This document shows, piece after piece, positions 5,190 through 11,446 of a stretch of DNA of 11,446 bases (its first letter is position 1; each line of letters begins with the position of its first letter). The DNA is from Spirochaetaceae bacterium. GTDB lineage: Bacteria; Spirochaetota; Spirochaetia; SZUA-6; Fen-1364. The notes below the pieces were generated by a model, which saw nothing but the letters and a program-made list of their open reading frames with translations, had not been told where the DNA came from and did not search any database. The position numbers and the translations under genes are program-made. The DNA lies in NCBI GenBank assembly GCA_003170115.1, contig PMZS01000075.1:1-11446 (forward strand). The letters are read 5' to 3'.

Positions 5190-6998
5190 ATGAACCCCGA
5201 TCAGCACAAGAAAACCCAGTTTTCTATTTTCTACGTCGTCGCAGGCCTTCTCCTCATCCTCGGCCTGCAGTGGTTTATCGGCGGGGGCACCTCCACCGAT
5301 GTGCCCTACAGCGACTTCAAGAAGGCCCTTTCCCTGGGCAAGGTGCAGGATCTGAGCGTGTCCCCCACGGACATCCAGGGCAACATGGTCAGCGCCTCGG
5401 GGCAGCTCATGGCCTTTCACACGCTGCGTGTCGACGAGCCCGACCTGGTGAAGCAGCTTGCCGACAAGGGAGTGAAGTTCACGGGCAGGGCGCAGGGGTC
5501 CTTTCTGGGGGGTATCCTCTCGTGGATCCTGCCGCTGGGCATCATGTTCGCCCTGTGGAACTTCTTCATGATGCGCATGGGATCGGGCGGACCGGGCGTG
5601 CTGAGCATCGGCCAGAGCAAGGCGAAGCTCGTCGCGGACACCGGAGCAAAGCGGACCACCTTCGGCGATGTTGCCGGGATAGACGAAGCCAAGGATGAGC
5701 TGCAGGAGGTGGTGGACTTTCTCAAGACGCCCCAGCGGTTCGAGACGCTGGGCGGCCGGATCCCTCGCGGCATTCTTCTCGTCGGCGCCCCGGGAACCGG
5801 AAAGACTCTCCTTGCCAGGGCCGTGGCCGGCGAGGCCGGCGTGCCCTTTTTCAGCATCTCGGGGTCGGAGTTCGTGGAAATGTTCGTCGGCGTCGGGGCC
5901 GCGCGGGTTCGTGACCTGTTCTCGCAGGCTTCCGCAAAGGCCCCGTGCATCATCTTCATCGACGAGCTGGACGCCCTTGGCAAGGCGCGAGGCTACAGCC
6001 CCATGGGCGGCTACGACGAGCGCGAACAAACCCTGAATCAGCTCCTTACGGAGATGGACGGGTTCGACACCCGCAAGGGCGTGATCATCATGGGCGCCAC
6101 CAACCGGCCGGAAATCCTGGATCCCGCGCTTCTCCGTCCCGGACGCTTCGACCGTCAGGTCGTCGTGGACCGCCCCGACCTCGTGGGCCGTGAAGCCATC
6201 CTGAACGTCCACGCCAAGGGGGTGAAGCTTTCCGCATCGGTGGACCTGCACCTCATCGCCCAGCGCACCCCGGGATTCGTCGGGGCGGACCTTGCAAACA
6301 TCGTCAACGAGTCGGCGCTCCTCGCGGCCCGGCGGGGCAAGACCGAGGTGACACCGGATGAGTTCAGCGAGGCCATTGACCGCGTCGTGGCGGGCCTGGA
6401 AAAGAAGAAGCGTCTCATCAACCCTCGGGAGAAAAAAATCGTCGCCTTCCACGAGTCGGGGCACGCGGTGGTCGGGCACAGCCTTGGAAGCGCCGATGCC
6501 GTGCAGAAGATATCAATCGTTCCGCGAGGCATCGCCGCGCTCGGCTACACCATCCAGCTCCCGACCGAGGACCGCTACCTGGTCACGAAGAAGGAGCTGG
6601 AGGAGAAGCTCGCCACGCTGCTTGGCGGAAGGGTGGCGGAAGAGATCTTCTTCGGCGACGTGTCCACGGGCGCGCAGAATGACCTTTTCAAGGCCACGGA
6701 CATTGCCCGCGCCATGGTCAAGGAGTACGGGATGAGCTCCCGGATGGGACTCTCGTCCTATGAGCGTCCACGCAATCCCTTCCTCAAGGGAGACTCCTAC
6801 ATGCCGGCGGAGAGGGAATACTCGGAAAAGATCGCCGCGGAAATCGACGAGGAAGTGAAGCTGATCCTGGAGCAGGCATACGCCGCCGCGCGGCGGATCA
6901 TCGAGGAGAAGCGCGCCACGGTGGAAGCGGTTGCCACACGCCTGCTTGAGAAGGAAGTAATGGATCGGGAGGAGTTTCTGCGGCTGGCGGACGCGTAG
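5190..6998 (+). CDS. ftsH: ATP-dependent zinc metalloprotease FtsH
   Basis: This membrane-anchored AAA+ protease forms a hexamer and degrades damaged membrane proteins and short-lived regulators. The 602 residues carry, in order: a first membrane helix (about 11-30), a periplasmic FtsH-ext domain, a second helix (about 105-127), Walker A GAPGTGKT (199-206), pore loop FVG in SEFVEMFVGVG, and Walker B IIFIDELDA with Asp258 and Glu259. Next come the second region of homology starting GATNRPEILDPALLRPGRF (from 302) and the zinc site HESGH (His421, Glu422, His425) with Asp498 in GAQNDLF as the likely third ligand. The block ALGYTIQLPTEDRYL is usual for the family. No Shine-Dalgarno precedes the ATG. 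The gene is divergent from trpS and converges with the PilZ gene. Confidence 0.98.
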   Translation: MNPDQHKKTQFSIFYVVAGLLLILGLQWFIGGGTSTDVPYSDFKKALSLGKVQDLSVSPTDIQGNMVSASGQLMAFHTLRVDEPDLVKQLADKGVKFTGRAQGSFLGGILSWILPLGIMFALWNFFMMRMGSGGPGVLSIGQSKAKLVADTGAKRTTFGDVAGIDEAKDELQEVVDFLKTPQRFETLGGRIPRGILLVGAPGTGKTLLARAVAGEAGVPFFSISGSEFVEMFVGVGAARVRDLFSQASAKAPCIIFIDELDALGKARGYSPMGGYDEREQTLNQLLTEMDGFDTRKGVIIMGATNRPEILDPALLRPGRFDRQVVVDRPDLVGREAILNVHAKGVKLSASVDLHLIAQRTPGFVGADLANIVNESALLAARRGKTEVTPDEFSEAIDRVVAGLEKKKRLINPREKKIVAFHESGHAVVGHSLGSADAVQKISIVPRGIAALGYTIQLPTEDRYLVTKKELEEKLATLLGGRVAEEIFFGDVSTGAQNDLFKATDIARAMVKEYGMSSRMGLSSYERPRNPFLKGDSYMPAEREYSEKIAAEIDEEVKLILEQAYAAARRIIEEKRATVEAVATRLLEKEVMDREEFLRLADA

Positions 6999-7013
6999 CA
7001 CGGCGAAGCCGGC

Positions 7014-7760
7014 TCAGCCCTGTTTGCTTTCCCGGTGGGCGCTCTTCAGTGCGCGCTGGGCGCGCGACTGGATGTACATCAGAAGCGCGTGGTGGCCGCC
7101 CTCCTCGAAGGAGAGGAACTGGAAGCCCAGCTCCTCGCTGTTGCGCGTCAACTTGCAGCTCACCGCAATGATCTGGTCCTCCACCTTCAGGGAGCAGTCC
7201 TTGATCTCGGTTCCCACCGCGAGGTCCTCGACGGCCGAGGCGCGCGCGGGAAGGAAACTCGAGCCCTGGATCGAGATCTCACGCACCCGGCCGCTGACGA
7301 ACGCCAGTCGGCGGGGATGGGTGAAAGCGAATCCCAGCTCGTCGGGTTCCTGGGGCACCAGGCGCGCAAAATTCCGTTTGTCCTGCACCGAACGGTAGCG
7401 GCGGATGATTTCTTCCAGCCGGTAGAGCTCCTGCTTGTCCTCCAAGTTGGGCTGCATGATGCCATTGACCCCGAGATGCGCGGCTTTGGCCGCATCCTCC
7501 ATCTCGAAGTCCTTCGGCGCGATCAGGAGAAAGATCAAGTCCTCGCGGGGCTTCTTTTCCCGGGCAAGCCTCAGCAGGGCCTTCCAATGGCGGGGAAAAT
7601 CCCCGGCATTGAACAGGATTGCCTGGGGATCGATCTCATCCAAGCGGTCGATCACCTTGATCGGGTCCGCGTAGTGCTCGAGGGTGAATCCCAGAGGCTT
7701 GAGGTGGTAGCCGAGCGCGGAGACGTGCTCCACTCCGGCCGCCACGAGGATCATCTTCAT
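7014..7760 (-). CDS. PilZ-domain protein with a degenerate receiver-like N-terminus
   Basis: The protein has 248 residues and no signal peptide. Residues 1-122 follow the beta-alpha rhythm of a response-regulator receiver, but the key residues are missing. The acidic pocket after strand 1 is VAAGVEH, the phosphoacceptor position reads LFNAGDFP with Asn51, and the usual Lys-Pro reads Gln103-Pro104. Residues 126-235 look like a PilZ domain. RNFAR (129-133) fits RxxxR, and REISIQGSSF gives EISIQG (161-166) where [D/N]xSxxG is expected. Binding of cyclic di-GMP is therefore possible but not certain. The ATG follows directly after the stop codon of the exported-protein gene, so the two are probably co-translated. 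Its 3' end is 15 bases from the ftsH stop, convergent, with no terminator seen. The target process is unknown. Confidence 0.82.
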   Translation of the reverse strand: MKMILVAAGVEHVSALGYHLKPLGFTLEHYADPIKVIDRLDEIDPQAILFNAGDFPRHWKALLRLAREKKPREDLIFLLIAPKDFEMEDAAKAAHLGVNGIMQPNLEDKQELYRLEEIIRRYRSVQDKRNFARLVPQEPDELGFAFTHPRRLAFVSGRVREISIQGSSFLPARASAVEDLAVGTEIKDCSLKVEDQIIAVSCKLTRNSEELGFQFLSFEEGGHHALLMYIQSRAQRALKSAHRESKQG

Positions 7761-8738
7761 CTATTCGGTACCCTGGTTCCTGATCTCGTAGTCATGAATT
7801 ATCCAGTACCGATCGCTCTTCTTCAAGTGGTAGGTGAACTGCTTCAGCTCCGTGTAGTCGGGGTATTTGAATTTCTCCAGCACCTGCACGGTGGCCTCGG
7901 CGGAATCGTAGCTCGTTTTCAGGACCTGGAAGGACGTGGGTATCACGCTGATGTCCTGCTGGATCGTCACCTGGCGGAGCTGCTGGCGGAACTGATCCAC
8001 CATCTGCCGCCGTGCCGCTTCCGTCGAGTTGCGGAAGCTCCGGTCCTTGTCGGGGTTCTTCCTTAGTAATGACTCCAAGTCAAGGTACAGGAAGAATCTC
8101 TCCCACTGGCTCTTCTGCCGGGCCCCGATGGTCCAGCTCACCACCTCGTCCGGCGGGAGGACCGAGCGGGCGAGCATTGCGCCGGTCTCGGCCTGCACGA
8201 TGGATTTCTCCTCCGCGGTGACCACCGCGGGCTTCACGTTCAAGGCGAGCCTGTTCGATTTCAGGGAGCTGGAATCGGCCCCCCGGAAAAGCTCGGGATA
8301 GAACGTGGCCTGCAGGATGTACTCCCCCGGGGAGGAGAACATGGCGTACGACGTGAGGTCGATGACGACGCCGTACTTGTCTCCCGGCTCGAGGCTCATC
8401 TCGCGGAAGAAGGCCGGTTGATCCGAGTTGCGCGCTATGGTAAATTCCTTTGCGTGATCAAGACCGACATTGGTCGTGGTCCTGACATCGAAATCCAGAT
8501 TGAAGAACCGGTTGTCCGCCACCTTGAATCGCAGGGTATCCGTGCCGGTGTTGGTGATCACAGCCTCGACCTGGATCGGTTCGCCGAGGAAATAGACCTT
8601 CTGGTCGAAGAATCGGATGCTGAACTGCTGGGCGTCCTGACCACCCGCGGATGGGCCGGGCATATTTCCTTCATTGGCACCCCAGAGGCCATTGCCGAAG
8701 GCAAAGAGAACGAGGACGATGGTGATTGTCTTTCTCAC
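7761..8738 (-). CDS. Exported protein of unknown function with an Ig-like N-terminal domain
   Basis: I do not recognise the family of this 325-residue protein. MRKTITIVLVLFAFGNGLWG followed by ANEG looks like a signal peptide cleaved near residue 21. There is no lipobox Cys, so a periplasmic or secreted soluble protein is likely. Residues about 38-155 are beta-rich with the pattern GEPIQVEAVITNTGTDTLRF and then PGEYILQATFYPE. This resembles Ig-like or BsuPI-type sandwich domains. The middle (about 200-260) is charged and helical. The last 65 residues (SAEATVQVLEKF, FTYHLKKSDRYWIIHDYEI) suggest a curved sheet like NTF2-type folds, at low confidence. The start is GTG at 8738 with GGGAG eight bases upstream. 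It leads a two-gene unit with the PilZ protein and is divergent from mfd. Confidence 0.82.
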   Translation of the reverse strand: MRKTITIVLVLFAFGNGLWGANEGNMPGPSAGGQDAQQFSIRFFDQKVYFLGEPIQVEAVITNTGTDTLRFKVADNRFFNLDFDVRTTTNVGLDHAKEFTIARNSDQPAFFREMSLEPGDKYGVVIDLTSYAMFSSPGEYILQATFYPELFRGADSSSLKSNRLALNVKPAVVTAEEKSIVQAETGAMLARSVLPPDEVVSWTIGARQKSQWERFFLYLDLESLLRKNPDKDRSFRNSTEAARRQMVDQFRQQLRQVTIQQDISVIPTSFQVLKTSYDSAEATVQVLEKFKYPDYTELKQFTYHLKKSDRYWIIHDYEIRNQGTE

Positions 8739-8774
8739 GAAGCGTACTCCCTTCCATAATATTCGGTAGAAACC
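8739..8774. other. Short divergent intergenic region between the exported-protein gene and mfd
   Basis: Only 36 bases separate the two start codons. The minus strand has the Shine-Dalgarno GGGAG (8751-8747) for the exported-protein gene. CATAAT (8755-8760, plus) is a good -10 match for mfd but lacks a clear -35. A minus-strand TTGACA (8781-8776) lies inside the first mfd codons, but only a poor -10 (TATGGA) is at the right distance. Both promoters must overlap each other or the neighbouring coding sequence. Confidence 0.4.
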
Positions 8775-11446
8775 ATGTCAAACTTGTTCCCAAAACAGAT
8801 CGAGCGGCATTTTGCCTCCTCGAAGGCGCTTGCAGGTGCGCTGGCCGCAATGAGAGCCGGCGCGGGGCCGGTGAACGTCGTGGGGCCCAAGGGCGCCTAC
8901 CTCTCGCTCGTCCTGGATGCCCTGCACGCGAAAACCCCCGGTCCTTCGCTGGTCGTGACTCCCTCCGAGCGTGAAGCGGAGAGCATCGTACAGGATATTG
9001 AGTCCTTCGGAGTGCGGAAGGCCGTTCATTTTCCCTGGTGGGGAACCGCGCCGTACGAGGGGGCCAGCCCTCTTGCCTCCATCTTCGGAGAGCGCGTGCA
9101 GGTCCTGGAAAGCATCCTGGCGGGCAACCCGCTCACCGTGGTCGCGCCGCTGCGCGCGCTCCTGACGCCCGTGCCGGACCCTTCGTATCTCACGGCGCGG
9201 ATCTTCACGGTCGCGCGCGGACAGCGGCTGGATCCGCAGGAAACGGCTGACCGGCTGTCACGGTCAGGTTACCTGAGGGTGCCCAGCGTGACCGTGCACG
9301 GGGAGTTCGCGGTGCGAGGCGAGGTCATCGACGTGTTCATTCCCGGCCAGGAACAGGCGGTGCGCATTCTCCTGGACTTCGACGAGGTGACCGGGATCAG
9401 GACTTTCGATCCGCTGGACCAGGGCTCCACGGGGGACATGGACAGCGTCCAGGTGGCGCCTTGCCGTGAAGTGAGCATCGGGGAGGAGATGCGGGGACCG
9501 GTGGCGGCCGGCCTGGAGGCGCAAGGATTTTCAAATGAGGAGGTATCGCGGAGGATATCGGCGCTCATCGAGGACCCCGAGATGGGCGGCGGCGAGCTTT
9601 TCTTTCCCTTGTGCTTCCCGCGGCAGTTTTCGATCCTGGAGTACCTCGGGGCGGAGGCCCGGGTCTCCCTGGTGGACGGCGAACGTCTGGAAACCAGCGC
9701 CGCCGCGCTTCGCAAGGAGTACCTGGAGCTGTTCCGCAGGGCAAGGTCGAAGAAGCAGGTTGTTCCGGGACCGCAGAAAATCCTGCTGGATTTCGGGGAG
9801 CTGCTTGCCCGTGCTCCCCGCAGGGTGGATTTCCCCACGCTTGCAGCGGGGCCCACGTGGTCGCTCCCGTGCGACGGCCCCCGGTCGTTCTTCGGGAATT
9901 TCACTTTCTTCCGCGAGGAGGTGGAAGCGGCCCTGAAGAACGGGTACAAGGTCTTTATTTTCGCCGTCTACGACGTGCAGGCGGAGAGGCTGCGGCATAT
10001 CCTCAAGGATCTCCCGGTCACGATCCTGCCCCAGAGTATTTCCGGCGGCTTTGCCCTGCCGGCCGACAAGCTCATCGCCATCCAGGAATCGGAGATCTTC
10101 GGGCGCAAGCGCCGCATTCCGAGGTCGGTCGGCTCGGCGCGGAGCGCATCCATAGAAAGCTTCGTCGAGCTCTCCGAGGGCGATTTCGTGGTCCACGTCA
10201 ACCACGGCATCGGGATGTTCCTTGGAATCGAGCGCATCACCTCCGCGAAAAACCCGCCGGGTACGTCGGCGCGCAACGAGCGGGACTACATCACGCTGGA
10301 GTACGCCGACGCGGAGAAGCTCTTCATCCCCATCGAGCAGGTCAACCTGATCCAGCGCTACATCGGTCAGGAGGGAAAGCGGCCCGGGCTGGACAGCCTT
10401 GGCGGCAAGGGCTGGCAGAAGCGCAAGGAGAAGGCAAAGAAGGCGGTGGAGGAGCTCGCCCATGGACTGCTGGAGCTGTACTCGCGCCGCAAGGCTGAGC
10501 AGGGCTTCGCATTCAGTCCGGACACGGACTGGCAGAGCGAGTTCGAAGCCGCCTTTCCGTACCAGGAAACTGAAGACCAGCTTCGCTGCATTGAAGAAGT
10601 GAAACGCGACATGGAAGCCCCCATCGCCATGGACAGGCTGGTCTGCGGCGACGTGGGGTACGGCAAGACGGAGATCGCGCTGCGCGCCGCGTTCAAGGCC
10701 GTGATGAGCGGCCGGCAGGTCGCGCTGCTTGCGCCGACCACGATCCTCGTGGAGCAGCACTTTGAGACCTTCACTGACCGGTTTGCCCGGTTTCCCGTGA
10801 AGATCGCCATGCTTTCCCGATTCCGCTCGGCAAAGGAGCTGAAGGCCTCCATTGCCTCCATTGCCGCCGGCGGCGTGGACATCGCCATAGGAACTCATCG
10901 GCTTATACAGAAGGACGTGAAGTTCAGGAACCTCGGGCTTCTTGTCGTGGACGAGGAGCAGCGCTTCGGGGTGAAGCACAAGGAGAGGCTGAAGCAGATC
11001 AAGACGTCCGTGGACTCCCTGACGCTCACCGCCACCCCGATTCCCCGGACCCTGAACATGTCCCTCATGAAGGTGCGGGACATGTCCATCCTGAACACAG
11101 CACCGCAGAACCGGCTGCCCATAGAAACCTTCGTCATGGAGTTCAAAGAGGAGCTGGTGGCGCGCGCCATCCGGCAGGAGATCGAGCGGGGAGGCCAGGT
11201 CTACTACCTGCACAACCGGGTGGAGACGATCCAGGAGATCCACCTGTTTCTCCGTGGGCTTGTCCCGGAGGTCTCCATCGCGGTGGCTCATGGGCAGATG
11301 GAGGACGACGAGCTGGAAGAGGTGATGAGAAGCTTCGTCCACGGCGAATGCCAGATGCTCCTGTCAACGACCATCATCGAGAACGGCCTGGACATCCCCA
11401 ACGTGAACACGATCATCATTGACCGAGCTGACATGCTCGGCGTGTC
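8775..11446 (+). CDS. mfd: Transcription-repair coupling factor Mfd, 3' end outside window
   Basis: Mfd removes RNA polymerase stalled at DNA lesions and recruits UvrA for excision repair. The first 890 codons are present, of about 1,150 usual. The N-terminal UvrB-like module includes HFPWWGTAPYEGASP, and GEFAVRGEVIDVF is further on. The RNA-polymerase-interacting domain begins near residue 463 (FVELSEGDFVVHVNHGIGMF) and ends near QVNLIQRYIG. The translocase has Walker A GDVGYGKTE (625-633), DEEQ (726-729) followed by RFGVKHKERLK, TATPIPRTLNMSL, and in the second lobe AHGQM and TTIIENGLDIPN. The window ends in the following ADMLGV. The ATG at 8775 is the only suitable start, since an in-frame stop stands at 8757. 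The Shine-Dalgarno is poor. Nothing is disrupted in the visible part. Confidence 0.98.
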   Translation, partial: MSNLFPKQIERHFASSKALAGALAAMRAGAGPVNVVGPKGAYLSLVLDALHAKTPGPSLVVTPSEREAESIVQDIESFGVRKAVHFPWWGTAPYEGASPLASIFGERVQVLESILAGNPLTVVAPLRALLTPVPDPSYLTARIFTVARGQRLDPQETADRLSRSGYLRVPSVTVHGEFAVRGEVIDVFIPGQEQAVRILLDFDEVTGIRTFDPLDQGSTGDMDSVQVAPCREVSIGEEMRGPVAAGLEAQGFSNEEVSRRISALIEDPEMGGGELFFPLCFPRQFSILEYLGAEARVSLVDGERLETSAAALRKEYLELFRRARSKKQVVPGPQKILLDFGELLARAPRRVDFPTLAAGPTWSLPCDGPRSFFGNFTFFREEVEAALKNGYKVFIFAVYDVQAERLRHILKDLPVTILPQSISGGFALPADKLIAIQESEIFGRKRRIPRSVGSARSASIESFVELSEGDFVVHVNHGIGMFLGIERITSAKNPPGTSARNERDYITLEYADAEKLFIPIEQVNLIQRYIGQEGKRPGLDSLGGKGWQKRKEKAKKAVEELAHGLLELYSRRKAEQGFAFSPDTDWQSEFEAAFPYQETEDQLRCIEEVKRDMEAPIAMDRLVCGDVGYGKTEIALRAAFKAVMSGRQVALLAPTTILVEQHFETFTDRFARFPVKIAMLSRFRSAKELKASIASIAAGGVDIAIGTHRLIQKDVKFRNLGLLVVDEEQRFGVKHKERLKQIKTSVDSLTLTATPIPRTLNMSLMKVRDMSILNTAPQNRLPIETFVMEFKEELVARAIRQEIERGGQVYYLHNRVETIQEIHLFLRGLVPEVSIAVAHGQMEDDELEEVMRSFVHGECQMLLSTTIIENGLDIPNVNTIIIDRADMLGV

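Noticed and set aside
5103..6479. Upstream extension of the trpS frame opposite ftsH, giving a 791-residue reading frame
   Set aside because: It is antisense to a clear ftsH gene and shows no domain. AGGAGG plus GTG at 5102 gives a normal-length TrpRS.
6999..7013. Terminator between the convergent ftsH and PilZ genes
   Set aside because: Only a short AGCCGGCT palindrome is present, with no T-run on either strand.
7035..8066. 343-codon open frame on the plus strand
   Set aside because: It is opposite the PilZ and exported-protein genes, both of which have better starts and domain evidence.
9531..11342. 603-codon open frame on the minus strand
   Set aside because: It lies wholly opposite mfd, whose motifs are intact. 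Long antisense frames are expected in GC-rich DNA.
1..11446. CRISPR array, insertion sequence ends, or a new defence system
   Set aside because: No spaced repeats, transposase or defence-type domains are visible. The only mobile-element sign is the integrase fragment at the left edge.

Overview
The window is GC-rich chromosomal DNA from a Gram-negative bacterium. It holds mostly housekeeping genes, with the edge of a probable integrated element at the left end. The lineage cannot be fixed from the sequence. The FtsH subtype, the long PFK and the AmrS gene would fit a former deltaproteobacterium or a similar phylum, but that is an inference. No operon here looks like a new defence or biosynthetic system. 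The most notable element is an RNA: a SAM-II-like riboswitch in front of metK.

Left edge (1-400). The first 52 codons of a tyrosine-recombinase-type integrase run off the left end on the minus strand. It is preceded by a clean Shine-Dalgarno (SD) sequence and two tandem 11-bp repeats. Next come an intrinsic terminator and a complete tRNA-Asn(GUU) with its own sigma70-type promoter. An integrase facing away from the 3' end of a tRNA gene is the usual border of a genomic island or prophage, which would lie to the left of this window.

Minus-strand housekeeping block (392-5102), in transcription order: trpS, then pfk (overlapping the trpS end), then a 199-bp gap with a promoter and a riboswitch leader, then metK, then amrS 25 bp further on. 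No terminator is seen between amrS and the tRNA, so the hairpin at 205-225 may end the whole run. The metK leader has the conserved blocks of SAM-II aptamers. It is followed by two mutually exclusive hairpins, the second of which hides the metK SD. This suggests SAM feedback on SAM synthetase, and possibly on the SAM-using AmrS enzyme in the same transcript.

Divergent pair at about 5103-5189. trpS (minus) and ftsH (plus) share a short intergenic region with back-to-back promoters. The predicted ftsH start site is so close to its ATG that the mRNA may be nearly leaderless.

Right half. ftsH (5190-6998) converges on a two-gene minus-strand unit. That unit is an exported protein of unknown function (7761-8738) followed immediately by a PilZ protein with a degenerate receiver domain (7014-7760). 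Divergent from it, mfd starts at 8775 and runs off the right end in its translocase region.
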